From: Astrocystis sublimbata
Lineage: Eukaryota > Ascomycota > Sordariomycetes > Xylariales > Xylariaceae
NCBI GenBank assembly: GCA_022453515.1
Contig: JAJNNY010000016.1
Coordinates: forward strand, 648,587 to 712,586
Direction: 5' to 3'
Length of the DNA: 64,000 nt
Part shown: positions 1 to 11,520 of the stretch, piece by piece
Numbering within the stretch: position 1 is the stretch's first letter
Layout of the letters: every line of letters starts with the position of its first letter
The notes under the pieces: model-generated
What the model was told of the DNA's origin: nothing
Database searches by the model: none
Seen by the model: the letters and a program-made list of their open reading frames with translations, nothing else
Translations under genes and position numbers: made by a program

Positions 1-1
1 A

Positions 2-112
2 GACAGTCGAGCACAAAGAGGTGGTGCCAGAGGCAGCAACCGTGATTTCATCCGAAACTTGGAAGAAAGGACACTTGAAGAGGGCTTCAGTGGCCAGAGT
101 TCATGGCACTAG
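2..112 (+). CDS. possible 3' end of a gene entering from the left edge
   Basis: One forward frame is open from the window edge to a TAG at 110-112. Its 36 codons have mixed, coding-like composition: a Gly/Arg-rich start (RGGARGSNRD), then acidic and polar residues, ending in SSWH. The other two forward frames close sooner. No family is recognised, and 111 open bases prove little. It could be the last exon of a gene lying to the left, or chance. Confidence 0.2.
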   Translation, partial: DSRAQRGGARGSNRDFIRNLEERTLEEGFSGQSSWH

Positions 113-2184
113 GATGGTTACATATTCAGACGCGGATACCCTGCGTACAAACGAAGAAAGATCCATCAATGAGATTCCTTGATAACCCTTCTCGGCTTTA
201 CTCTTAGAGTCTTCGGCTGATTCGGGCTGAAAGAACGAGGACCCGCAGATGGCGTGCTGAAGTGTTGTTCCCACTAAACTGCGTTCAGGATTGAGATCTT
301 TGAGAGGTGGAATGGATAGGTATGAAGACTACCTACCTCAAGAGACGTCCCATCGGATACGATTGACACACAAAACAAAAACTCCCGACTTACGCCATGG
401 CAACTGCTTCACGAAGCTTCGCATGGTGAACACCCCTACTAGACGCTCAGTTGTGGCCGTGGTTGCTCAACCAAGGTCAACCAAGCAGCCGAGAATTTTA
501 TATGTCGGGAAACATATTCCCGTCGGGATCATGAAGATCCCATTTAGCTAGATGTGGCTCGATGATGCCTTGTTTGCATGGGCCGCAGATGCATCCCTGC
601 GCGGATGCTTCTTTTGTATTTTTCTTTTCCCACCACCTTCTATATTCCGAATCGAATGGATGTGTTCTATAGTGATACCATGCTGTGTTGTTAGCTAAGA
701 CTTGAGCTGGGACATGACTCGCACACGTGGTTGTAGAATGCAGGTAGCTCGCTTGGCTAAAGGGTTTCTAGGTTGCTGGGGATGGTGTGGTAGATGGGCA
801 GGCAGAATACCAAAAAACGGCGGGTGGGTGCTGAGATACGCAACACATACCATTTCCGATACACATTATACGCACTGGCTACCTAGCTGCATGCCTACAA
901 TCCTCTATGTACACACGAAAACTGTTGCTGAAGCACGTATGAGTTGTACAACTCCTTGCAATGAGCAGGGCCCGATACTTACGGAATAGGTGGCTTGAAA
1001 ATGGGATGGGATGGGCAAAACGCATTCTTTTGAGTTACTTTTGTGCATCAAGACAGCATAGCAGAAATATTGAGGATTCAAAGTCGAGTTGCCTTCACAC
1101 TGATTATTCACCTATACGTCCAGTACCCCAGTGCTATTACTGGCCACTTTGCATCCACCGTCAACCATCGAGTATGAGTATGTCTTGCCGTTTTGGGGGT
1201 TACACTACCTAATGCTTTCAATTGCCTAGGGTGTTTAAGCCAAGAGTAACAAAGTATTTGACAGACTTTACCTAAGCTTCCAGAGGGTATGGTGGACAAC
1301 CTTGCACGGTAGCATTAGTGAGTGTAAATAGGTAGGTAATCAGGGGATTTATCACATGTGTGTGCTAAGTTGGAAACTACCTAGGAGTTAAACGTTACGC
1401 CTATTTGGTGTTAAGTCAGTGCTAAGACTCAAAGTTGAGAAATTCCTTACGCTATGGAAGTTCCGCTCTAAGATGACTTACCTAGTAGACTGTGTAATGG
1501 GTTGATTGCCACACCTAAAAGGTGGGATCTAGAAGGGAGGGATCTAGTGACCTGGCCTTAGCCGTGAGGGGTCCTTATAATACACTGTGACTCGTACCTG
1601 CCTAACAACTGCAGCACAAACTACCTAGGTTTGTTTAAACTAGAGCTAATCTAATAGTGTATGGATTTACCTCTATACGTAGCTGATCATAATAGTGGCT
1701 CGTTATGCTGATGCGATTCTCTGGTAATGACAGAAATGAATGCTTTATTGTGGCTAGGTCGTGTGAAGATGAACATCTCCTACTTAGAATTCTTCTGTTT
1801 TATTATCATTATTTCTCGCGCGATGAGGTTTGGTACTCAGTCATCAAGCTGTATCCTATGGCCTATGATTTCCTCTACCTTTGAGCGCCATGCATAGCGG
1901 GTGTGCTCACGCAATCAATCGACTTGCAGGGTACATGCCTGAAGCAACACCTAATTTATGTGCCATCAATGATACATGAAATAAGTTAAGTACAAAGTTA
2001 GGCCAGAGCCAATATACAAGGGGCGGGTAGCGCATCTAGCCCACAACCATGTCCAACTCAAAATTTAGAGCTTGAATTCCACGCTGGAGTCATCGCTGGA
2101 TTCGTGGCTGGAAGGAGCGAGTCGGTTGATGCGATCGGGTTGGCGTTCAGAGCGTTCGGATCAGTCATATCGTTGATTGGGATG
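113..2184. other. intergenic region, no gene recognised
   Basis: Short ORFs occur on both strands but none has a recognisable domain or plausible splice chain. Around 1200-1650 there are several CCTAGG/TACCTA-type fragments of the kind scattered through this window. On the complement, the part near 2050-2184 continues the 3' side of the RRM gene and keeps a reading frame open beyond its stop (see findings). Confidence 0.6.
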
Positions 2185-3310
2185 CTATCGTCCTTGCCGA
2201 AAGGAACGGTTATCACGGCGGTAAGATCCGGGCTTGCTGTTATTGTTATTGGTATTGCCCCGTGGCTGGGTCGCCGAAACTAGCTCATCGCTATAGAGTC
2301 TTTCGTTTGCACCCTCAACCTGCATTGTGTCGTTGAAGCCGAGGGATCCATCGACAAGCACGCTGTTACCGCCGAATCGGGTCTCGTTGGTACGGTCGAC
2401 ACGGGGCGGAGGTAGTGACGGTGCTGTGTAGCCACCAGGCTTCATGTAAACGCTCAATGTTCTCCCGTCGGCCTGGATGTGCGACAGGTTGTGAGCTTCT
2501 TGTCTTCGACAATTAGACGATCCGTTTGGCAAGGATGGAACTTACAGTTTGCTGGTCGAATCTCTCTATTACCTGGTCGGCGCCATCCTTGCTCTCAAAT
2601 ACAACCTCGGCAATGACAATTGGATGCGTCTTCACCAGCCGACAGCTCGTGACGAGCCCTCCAACGGGAGTCAAGGCGCTCTCAATGTCAGCGACCGTGG
2701 TGCCTGGCGCAAGATTTTGTAGTAGCACCGCGAATGGCCCAGCTAGCCCTTTGATGGTGAAGCCAGCCTGGCTCCCTCGACTTGAGTTGGAGGAGACGTT
2801 CATCTGTTGGGCGGGGCTCGACGATGCGGCAGCCCTTGCATAGGCATTCGCTAGCTTGCTCGTGCGGTTAGACCGTGTGTTATGGGCGGCCTGTCTGGCT
2901 TGAGGGGGGGCGGTGCCGGGGGCGTGGACCCGGGCAGCGAGGGAATTGGGTGCCGGTTGCTGCGCTCTCGGCCGTCGGCCCTCTTGCGTGTTGTGCAGAT
3001 CGTGTGTCCATTCGCCATTGACATTCCCCGCAGAGATGCGGCCGCCAGTGGATACGCGCTGAAGATGTGAGTTGCACAATTCGGAGTATCTGGAAACCAC
3101 AGTGGGTTGCGAACGCACCTTATTGACGCCGACACGGCTGGCGAGGGAGCCGCCAGGGGCAGACTTCAAGGGTGCGCTGGCTCGGCGGTTGCCGTCCTTG
3201 TTCTTGGAAAATATGCGCGCGGCCAGCTCTTCATTCCGCTTGCGGTCTCGGCCTTCTTGGATGATCTTCTGAAAGTCGCCTGCGAGTTTCTGCTTCTCCT
3301 TCGATGCCAT
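2185..3310 (-). CDS. RRM-domain RNA-binding protein (ALYREF-like RRM)
   Basis: Two exons, 3310-2546 and 2472-2185, give about 350 residues; the 73-bp intron runs from GTAAGT to a CAG acceptor. The ATG at 3310 is the first in frame and opens MASKEKQKLAGDFQ. Residues 1-180 are basic and low-complexity (Arg, Ala, Ser, Pro). One RRM follows at roughly 185-265: RNP2-like VLLQNL, a weak RNP1 around IAEVVF, and a last strand (RTLSVYMK) that is only joined on after splicing. The tail is Asn/Arg-rich and ends RQGR. The fold recalls the Aly/REF and Yra1 RRM used in mRNA export, but the precise partner or role is not visible. It lies head to head with uL2, 706 bp apart. Confidence 0.85.
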
Positions 3311-4016
3311 GTTGTCGCGAAGGTGGCGACGATATGCTGGCGCGAGGATAGACTATGAATGCAACGTTATACGCGACGACTGGAAGGGTAGCGTATGGTA
3401 TACACTTAGTGAAGTGCTGCGGGGCGACTTGCGTGTGGTGTGTGTACGTGTGTAGGTACAGAACGATGTTTGGTGGACGAAGATGGTGGTATTGATGACG
3501 GGGAATGGAGGGCCCCGAGAGTCGAGACGCGTGAGGTTCAAGTTGACGACTTCAATTTCCATTGAACCCTGCAGGGATCGAGTTAGAACTTACCTAGGCC
3601 TAGAACAGGCACCTACTATGGCTTAGTGCGGCCGTGCGGCTGCAATTCTTGATCCACCTCTCCACATGGGTCTTTAGGTGCCTCAGGTATCTACCTCGCT
3701 AGGTACTTAGACAAGTGCGGCTAGCGGGGTAGGCGTGGCTTGTGGCTGGACGCAGAGGCTGCAAAGTGGCTAGTGGCTGAAGGTCTGGGTGGGTGAGTGT
3801 ACCCGCACAGACCAGCGGCAGGCACCTGGCAGTTAGGGTCAAGCGAGGACTGGGACCAGCTGGCTCCCACACAACCGGTCGGACCAGGGAAAATTGTCGG
3901 CGCTCAATTTCGGGGGCCTCTGCTTGCTACACCAGAAAACTTCGAGACTCAACCACCAACCCACCACATCACATCTCTTTCTCACCACCTCGGATTACGC
4001 ACAGTAGACCGCCACA
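3311..4016. promoter_or_regulatory. divergent promoter region, RRM gene / uL2
   Basis: A 706-bp gap separates the two start codons, so both promoters must lie here. CCTAGG/TACCTA-type fragments occur near 3590-3710. The last 100 bp before the uL2 ATG are rich in C, A and T (CCACCA, TCTTTCTCACC), typical of a fungal 5' leader, and the start context is CCACAATGG. No convincing TATA box was picked out. Confidence 0.5.
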
Positions 4017-4990
4017 ATGGGTCGCGTTGTAAGTGCAGAAAGCACGGGAACACGCCGTGCCGGTTCATCGCTGACACGCCCTCCAGATCCGTAACCAGAG
4101 AAAGGGAAACGGCGGTATCTTCAGTAGGTCACCCTCGAACCAGCGCCGTCCCCGTCCCCGTCCCCGTCGCCATCATCACCGTCGTGGCAGTTTCACTCAC
4201 CCGTCTCGATAGCCGCCAACACCCGTCTACGAAAGGCCCCCGCCAAGTTCCGCAGCCTCGACTACGCCGAGCGACATGGCTACATGCGCGGCGTGATCAA
4301 GGAGATCATCCACGACCCTGGCCGCGGTGCCCCCCTCGCCCGCGTTACCTTCCGTGACCCCTACAAGTTCAAGCAGGTCAAGGAGACCTTCATCGCCAAC
4401 GAGGGCATGTACACCGGCCAATTCATCTACGCCGGAAAGAACGCCGCCCTGACCGTCGGAAACGTCCTCCCCCTCTCCTCGATGCCCGAAGGTACCGTCG
4501 TCTCCAACGTCGAGGAGAAGGTCGGTGACCGTGGTGTCCTCGGCCGCACCTCCGGCAACTATGTCACCATCGTCGGCCACAACCCCGACGAGGGCAAGAC
4601 TCGCATCAAGCTGCCCTCAGGCGCCAAGAAGGTCGTCAGCAGCAGCGCCCGTGGCATGATCGGCATCGTCGCTGGTGGTGGCCGTACCGACAAACCTCTG
4701 CTCAAGGCCTCGCGTGCCAAGCACAAGTTCGCCGTCAAGCGCAACTCATGGCCCAAGACTCGTGGTGTTGCCATGAACCCCGTCGACCATCCTCACGGTG
4801 GTGTAAGTTTTGGACAACCCGGCGGCAACGAGAAGGCGGGGGACATGCTGACACACGCTACCAGGGTAACCATCAACATATCGGTAAGGCTTCGACCATC
4901 TCGAGATACGCGGCACAGGGTCAAAAGGCGGGTCTTATTGCCGCCAGACGGACGGGTCTGCTCCGTGGTACACAAAAGACAAAGGAGTAG
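4017..4990 (+). CDS. RPL2: 60S ribosomal protein uL2 (L2/L8)
   Basis: Four exons: 4017-4028, 4087-4123, 4213-4802 and 4865-4990. They give 254 residues, the usual length of the yeast protein. uL2 lies near the peptidyl transferase centre of the large ribosomal subunit and is needed for subunit joining. Exon 1 encodes only MGRV; after splicing the N terminus reads [14 protein letters not shown]. The conserved block [13 protein letters not shown], including the functionally important His-rich loop, is built across the third intron, and the protein ends TQKTKE. Introns are 58, 89 and 62 bp, all GT..AG. Long minus-strand ORFs over exon 3 are antisense shadows of this GC-rich coding sequence. Confidence 0.97.
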
Positions 4991-7900
4991 AATGTTTCTC
5001 CTGGCTACTGGTTTATCAAGGCGGTTGGAGTTTTACTGTTGCTCTTTGCATCTTCAGGTACACGCGAGTCGACATGAGATAGGCTCAATGGGAAAGTACC
5101 CGGTATCAATTTTTGCATTGCCACAGTTCGGAAGACTCGTGCACCAGGCGACGCGAGGCGTGAATGGATGCTATCCGGTTCCTGCAAGTGAAGTTGTCAT
5201 GGCCGTAGGAACTACACAGCAAGGCCAAAATAAGATAGGCAGAATCCGGCCAAGAAGGCTGGACATGTGTAATGAAGAAAAGAAACGACGTTATTCCAAC
5301 CAACCACGTAACACTCCACTCAACTCTGGGTTCTTTGGAATTGTCCATCGATCGCAATACTGCTGTTCTCTTCAAGCTGGTGCAAGGTTTCCTGTCCCTG
5401 GAAGACCCATTGATAGGCATTTAGCCGATTTTCTGGCGGAACGGTCATATGAAGGCGACGAGAAAACCCCATAGACTATGGCATACGACTGCATGTATAT
5501 GTGATAGGAACCTCACAAGCGACCAACTTTCCAGTATTACTTTAAATGCCGAGAATACGATGCCTCGTCGGCTTAAAAGATGCAGGTAGACCACCCGTGC
5601 GTCTTCAGCACGCCAGAGTCAGTAACTGTCTTATACAGTTGCTCATGGAACGGGTTGCGGGTGTCTTGGGAGCATAGATACCTGTTATGGCAATCTATGC
5701 CCCCGAGACTTACCAGAAGTGGAACTAAATGACTTGAGCGAGTATAGACCCAGGTCAGGCAAGAAGTATCAAATATAGTCGAAGGGGCATGCATGCTGGT
5801 CGGGAACGGTGAGCTTATGTGCCCCTTTTTGGGACGAGTGAATCATCAGATGTCACTCAGGGACCCAATCAATTATTCATCATGCTTACATCCATGTCAC
5901 TATTGACAGACAACACTTACTCCGGTCGCTCCGGAGCAACAAACAGTTCCTCGCCTGCCAGACAAACCGCTGGAGTCTTGAATTCCTCAGTTTAACATGT
6001 CTCGAGGAGACAATACTGCTCCCAAAAGATCGATCTAGAAGGTCCTGAATCATGGTGATTCTTTCACTATAAGTGGCAATTCACTACAGCATTCGCCTGT
6101 CGTTCGCGCCAACAGTGATATCAAGTAGACTGTGTGGGAGCTTGAGTCGCGCTGGTTTTAAAGAGCCTGGTCTAGCAGTCAATGATTCGGAGTGAAAGAA
6201 AGCATCCAAGTTTAGAACGTCGACCTCATGAACTACTTTATTCAATAGTCGTAGCCATGACCCTTTACTCAGAAGTTCACCTCGAGTTTATATCAGAATC
6301 GGAGTTTTACTCCCGTAAATGAGTCCGGTGCCGGCCAATATGGCGTATGGGAAGACACACACGACAGCGATGAGGTCAAGAGCGAGGAGTGAGCTGAGTT
6401 GTCGATATAATCATCGGTGCATTACCTCGTTAGCTTGTGAAAGGCAAAACTAGTAGGGTCTGGAGAAGAAGTTGAGCCGACGAAGTCTAGCATTGTCAAT
6501 ATTATCCTCGTTTCTAGAACGAGTATGTTGAAGCTGAAGCACTTGACGAACGGTGCCAAGGTTGTAGGTTTGATGCTCTGGACAAGACTGTGTCGCCAAA
6601 CGCGGGACATTTGGTAATAGAAACCCCAAGTTGCTGGTGTGGTGAATCGTGATCAGTCGAAAGATCCCAGCGTACATGGGTTGTGGTTACGTTGGGTATC
6701 TTCAGTTAGAGAGCCGGCCAAGTGAGGGTGCAGCTGGCATGACAAATAGCATGTTGCGAGGATACTGCCACTGGATACCTTTCATTAGTAATAGTCAATC
6801 TTATCTTCAACTGTTGACTACCTCATGGCCTGTTAAATTAACAGACTGCCTCTATCGTCTCCCTCGAGGACATTACATCATCCGGATGTATAATCCCTCC
6901 GCTACTGTTAGTATCCGTGGCCGTCAATCTGCTTACGAGTACACCAAGACGGAAACACTAGCCTTCCGGCCTAACAATGCATGTTATGAGGGTTCCCCCT
7001 TATTTTACACCATCGCAGCTAGGCACCTAGGATCATGGAAAGCTTCGTGAGTCACCGTTTGCATATTGCTACAGTCTCGAGTCTCGACAATAGGTTTCCG
7101 GCCTACCCTGTTCACGTCGAAGAGGGGCCTGGAATGTACTTGTGCTGTACACCTTGCCCAATTGAGCGTTGAGGGCGGTCATGACAATTAGGTGCTCGGA
7201 CGAAGAAACGTCAGGTCGGCCAAAGGTCTTGGCTAGCACACACACCCCGGCTAGTATTCTGTCTGTTAGGTTCGTCACATCCTCCCCCCCCCCCCGGCAT
7301 ATCAAGCAACACCGAACACCATTAACGCCGCCGAGGAAACGCGAGCCGCTCTTTGACCGCCCCGTGCCGCAATGCCCACGTAGTACGAGTATATCATCAC
7401 CTATGTATGCTCCGGGATGCCCCGGACCGACAGGGGACCAGAGAAGATCCTGGGGTATGGTGTAGTAAACCTGCCTCGCCTGCTACGAGATGCAGCACGA
7501 TCGTACCTGGGTGCTTGGGTGTCTGGGTGTCTGGTCCGAGTCCGAGCCTGGCTCGCCTGAGATGCTCGTCGGCAGTGCAGGGCCAGCAAGGGGAGGCAGG
7601 TGAGAGGAACCGCTCGGGGTTAAGCCGCCGGCTATGACTGGGCTACCAGTAGAGGGATAAGGGTTCCAGCTACCCTATGGTTGGTAAGCCTCGCCAAATA
7701 CTATTGACCTAACTCCATCTTCACACTGGGAGGGAAGAGAGGGAGGGAGGGATGTAGTTGAGGAAAATTAGCATGTCGGCATCCGCACGGAGATAATAGC
7801 TTTGTCATCTCCGCACGCCCAACGCACGGGCGGCCTAGGAAAGATCCCGTCAAACGAAGCTCGCCAGTCGCCAGGTTGGGATATTTGCCTAGTCAACATG

Positions 7901-8218
7901 GAGATTAGGGGGGCGTATGCTAACGGAAGAGGAAATGATGGGCCCGATCTACGTGCCTGATCGAACTGAGCTCCTACCCTTGCCAGGTAGGATTCTTGGT
8001 GTTGTGACGGTGGAACCAGAGGGCCAGAGTCTCTTCAGTGTTGTCAATCGGACAAAATTCCATTGAATAAAAAACTATAAGTACTCGTCTCGGGAGCAGA
8101 TATCTGAGTTGAAGTAGCACGCCCTGAGCAACCTCGTTCTCATATCCCTCTTACTACTCCTACCAACCATACTACAACCTGCTCTTCTTTCTTGAGATTC
8201 CTCGAACCAACCAGCACA
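4991..8218. other. intergenic region with C-tract and secreted-protein promoter
   Basis: This stretch holds the 3' flank of uL2 and the 5' flank of the secreted-protein gene. ORFs of 60-133 codons occur, for example around 6649-7050, but none has a recognisable domain, signal peptide or good start. A 12-nt C run lies at 7284-7295, and a GGGA-rich stretch at about 7725-7755. The final 150 bp carry a TATA-like element and a pyrimidine-rich leader. Confidence 0.6.
8075..8083 (+). promoter_or_regulatory. TATA-like element of the secreted-protein gene
   Basis: The sequence CTATAAGTA lies about 140 bp before the ATG at 8219. It follows an A-rich stretch and precedes a C/T-rich leader (about 8140-8190), the usual order TATA, start of transcription, leader in filamentous fungi. 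The assignment rests on sequence and spacing only. Confidence 0.45.
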
Positions 8219-8854
8219 ATGTATAGCACTCGTGTTCTCCTCTCGCTCGCCGCTCTTGCAGGCACCTCGCTATCGCAGAAATCCGACAAGGCCTACTGTG
8301 ACTCAGTCGAGTCATCCTATTTCGCAACCGTGTTCGCAATGGGACCAACCACGCCCGCGGCCATCCTCTCCTTCGTCGCCACTGAAACGGCCATCCCCGC
8401 GCTCGGCACGACATTCGACCCCTCGGGGCACCAGGACCAGCTGTGCGCGATCGCGACGGCGCTACCGTCGTCCCTTCTGCCCGCATTCCAAGATTTTGCC
8501 TCGAAGCAGCTCGAGTTCGGCGAGGAGCAGAACCCCGGGTTCGTCGAGTACATCACCGACTGCTCCCCCGCCCCCAAGGCCTCATCCCTGATCAGCTACC
8601 TTGATCATGTTTACCACTACACGGGCAACATCTGCACCGAGTCGGAGACGGCATCGGCGTCGGCCACGCCCACGGTCGCCCCCGGCAGCGGTGCGTCGAA
8701 CGGCACTCAGCCGACCGGCACGGGCTCCGCTTATCCCACAGCCACTGGCAGCTCATCGTCTCCGATCCCCACGGCCGCTGCTGCCAGGCCAACCGGGGCC
8801 TTGATTGGCGTCGCCGCTGTGGGCGGCGTGCTCGGTGCTGTGGCTCTGCTGTAA
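8219..8854 (+). CDS. secreted, probably GPI-anchored Ser/Thr-rich protein
   Basis: A single exon of 211 residues. The ATG at 8219 (context CACAATG) is chosen over an upstream in-frame start because the signal peptide begins there: MYSTRVLLSLAALAGTSLS, with cleavage likely near residue 19. The mature part has four cysteines (27, 76, 115, 139), enough for two disulphides, and motifs such as ALPSSLLPAF. From about residue 141 it is a Ser/Thr/Pro/Gly-rich stalk with one N-glycosylation site (N161). It ends with a hydrophobic segment (193-211) and no cytoplasmic tail, which fits a GPI-anchor signal. From memory it resembles fungal proteins labelled 'infection structure specific', but this is weak. 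Likely at the cell wall or plasma membrane; function unknown. Confidence 0.88.
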   Translation: MYSTRVLLSLAALAGTSLSQKSDKAYCDSVESSYFATVFAMGPTTPAAILSFVATETAIPALGTTFDPSGHQDQLCAIATALPSSLLPAFQDFASKQLEFGEEQNPGFVEYITDCSPAPKASSLISYLDHVYHYTGNICTESETASASATPTVAPGSGASNGTQPTGTGSAYPTATGSSSSPIPTAAAARPTGALIGVAAVGGVLGAVALL

Positions 8855-9782
8855 TCGATCGGTCTTTGCTCCTTGGTGATGGAGATGCGATCAGACTTGA
8901 CCCGGCCTTTACGTGCCTTCAACCGGGCGGACTATGATGAATACAATGTACATAAAACAGCTGTCACTAGCTTTCGGAACTTTGCGTGTGTACAATAACT
9001 ACAAGCACTTTATTAGTAATAGTGGGAGGATACAATGAGGAAATATCATTGTTGCTGTCTTAGCCTTTCGCTCCTTGTCTGCTGCAAAAGTCCCGAAATG
9101 GCTGGTGACCTGAATCGTGTGCCGGCCAACCCGGAGGTGGATGGTGTGAGGCTGTATCGTTGGCTGTAGACTGTAGAATGTAGAGTGGGCCTCATTGTCA
9201 CCATCGGATGCCGGAAGGTGAGTCGGGCTCCGGCCTGTTGAAATGTTTGTAAAATAGTCGCGATGGGTGTCAGGGCCAGAGAAGAGGGTCTAGCGTGGTG
9301 GGCTCTCTTTGCTTACATGTCTGGGTACTCGGGTAGGTACCTACAAAGGGAATGTACCTACCTAATGCGATCATACAGCTCGAGAGGTAGATTGTCCGGC
9401 ATGCACAACATGTAGGTACGTACCCATGACCTACGGCGGTCACTGTTTCGGGGCCCTCGACTGCCCTCGACTGCCCTCGACTGCCGGATTACTGTACCTG
9501 TCTGTGCCTGGCGGGCGCATTGTCCAATCCTTCAGGTTGAGACCTAGATCGGCCAGGACCCCGCCATCCCTCCTGGGCGCACCCCCCCAGTAGGTACAGA
9601 TACTTAATAAATCATCGTTACCCCTCCATCCAACATCAGCTACTTACTTACTACGTACAACTCGGATCATCAGCGTCTTCATTCATCTCATCCCAACTTC
9701 TCCAACCCTCAACCTCCACCGTTCAGTCAGCCTCAATTTCTTTGCTTTTCTGTCTGATCTGTTTTCATTTTCTTCTCTCAAA
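8855..9782. other. intergenic region with 10-bp tandem repeat; adenosine kinase promoter
   Basis: It contains GTAGGTAC and GTACCTAC inverted motifs at about 9330-9425. A tandem repeat of the unit GCCCTCGACT (three copies plus part of a fourth) lies at 9453-9485. From about 9600 to the ATG the strand is rich in C and T (for example TTTCATTTTCTTCTCTC), a typical fungal leader for the adenosine kinase gene. Confidence 0.55.
9453..9485. repeat. 10-bp tandem repeat, about 3.3 copies
   Basis: The unit GCCCTCGACT repeats three times without a mismatch and a partial GCC follows. It lies about 300 bp upstream of the adenosine kinase start codon, in or next to its promoter. Confidence 0.9.
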
Positions 9783-11520
9783 ATGGCCGCCAACAAACAG
9801 TTTTCTCTGCTGTGTCTGGAGAATCCTCTTCTTGGTAGGTCCCATCCTTGCCGGCTTCCATTGCTTTGCCGTCGGTCTGTGTGAAAACAGTATAAACAAC
9901 CCGTGTTCGTGTCCTATGTTATGTGGTCGTCATGTCATAAAGCACACACAACACAAGCAAATGTGCTACTCGTATCACGACGCCAATTGGCTTGTCTCAC
10001 TCACCGGCAGCCCCGACCTTCGTCGCGCCCTCTCGTAGCCGATAGCTGATAGTTCGCGCATCGCAATAGACATACAAGCCTTCGCCAACGAGGACATCCT
10101 CAACAAGTATGGCCTCAAGGCGAACGACGCCATTCTCGCCGAGGAGAAGCACCTGCCGCTGTACGAGGAGCTGCTGAACAACTTCGACGCGAAGCTCATC
10201 GCCGGTGGCGCCGCCCAGAACACGGCCCGCGGTGCCCAGTACATCCTTGAGCCCAACAGCGTCGTCTACCTCGGCGGCGTTGGCGACGACAAGTACGCTG
10301 CCATCCTGCGCGACGCCGTCAAGGAGGCTGGCCTCCGCGTCGAGTACCGCGTCGACGAGAAGACCCCGACCGGTCGCTGCGGCGTCGTCATCACCGGCCA
10401 CAACCGCTCGCTCTGCACCGAGCTCGGCGCCGCCAACAACTACGACGTCGGCCACCTCAAGAGCCCCGAGATTTGGAAGCTGGCCGAGAACGCCGACTTC
10501 TACTACGTCGGCGGTTTCCACTTCACCGGTACGTGACCGTCATCTTGACCGCGACCACGAGATCACCCCCCACCCCGGCTGCTCTTGATCAGGCTGACAC
10601 GAGCTTACCCCCCCAAAGTCTGCCCCGAAGCCATCGCCGCCCTGGCCGAGGAGGCTGCCTCCAAGAACAAGACTTTCATCGTCAACCTCTCGGCCCCCTT
10701 CATCCCTCAATTCTTCAAGGACCCCCTGGATGCCTCCTCGCCGTATTGGGATTTCGTCATCTGCAACGAGACCGAGGCCGCCGCCTACGCCGGCTCGCAC
10801 GGGCTCGAGAGCATCGCCGAGGATGTTCCTGCCATCGCCAAGCACATATCCAACCTACCCAAGAAGAACACCCAGCGGCCCCGTGTCGTTGTCGTTACCC
10901 AGGGCACGAGCCCCACCCTCATCGCGACTCAGGGCCAGGACGAGGTTAAGCAGTATCCCGTCCACGTCATCAGCGCCGACAAGATCAATGACACCAATGG
11001 CGCCGGTGACGCCTTCGCCGGCGGCTTCGTTGCCGGCCTCGTTCAGGGCAAGAATATTGATACCGCCGTGGACATGGGCCAGTGGCTTGCGGCATTGAGC
11101 ATCCAGGAGCTTGGTCCCTCGTAAGTCTTCTTTCTTCCCCTATTCCCTCACTCTCACAGACCCCTCACGCCATGTCTTTCGAACGGCATCACACACACAG
11201 CGGAAAGGAAACGCAAAATATCCCTGGACCAGGACATCCATGGCACGATAAACTATATCCCTACGTGTCTTGCTACCTGGCGAAGAAAACACTTAATGGG
11301 ACGAGCCGTTCCCTGCATCCATAAACAACTCTGCACGTTCTCCACAACGAAGTTCATCGACAACACCAACAACAATCTCCATTATTCTCTGTTCTCCTAG
11401 CCAGCTTTCCAACTTAACAAACTCTGATGGCGATGCCATAAAACAATCTGAACCACATCTAACGTCTTTATTCGTCACAGTTATCCCATGCCCAAGAAGA
11501 CATACCAGTCCACCTCTTAA
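9783..11520 (+). CDS. ADO1: adenosine kinase
   Basis: Four exons (9783-9834, 10070-10528, 10619-11120, 11481-11520) give 350 residues, normal for the family. The enzyme phosphorylates adenosine to AMP with ATP in the cytosol, recycling the adenosine released from S-adenosylhomocysteine and so supporting methylation. The N terminus reads CLENPLLDIQA across the first junction. PfkB-family signatures are visible: the Gly-Gly substrate motif in AGGAAQNTARGAQ, and the C-terminal signature DTNGAGDAFAGGF with the catalytic Asp (NGAGD). The last exon supplies YPMPKKTYQSTS, matching the usual GPSYPxPK ending. Introns are 235, 90 and 360 bp; the first and last are long for this locus. It converges on the SMG7-like gene, 666 bp from stop to stop. 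Confidence 0.97.

Noticed and set aside
4227..4580. 117-codon minus-strand ORF rich in Asp, Gly and Val over uL2 exon 3
   Set aside because: It is the antisense shadow of a GC-rich, codon-biased ribosomal protein exon; no independent signals.
6649..7050. 133-codon plus-strand ORF upstream of the secreted-protein gene
   Set aside because: No recognisable family, no leader or promoter, and residue use looks random.
9997..10521. 174-codon minus-strand ORF over adenosine kinase exon 2
   Set aside because: Shadow of a highly biased coding exon; Val/Ala/Asp-rich composition typical of antisense frames.
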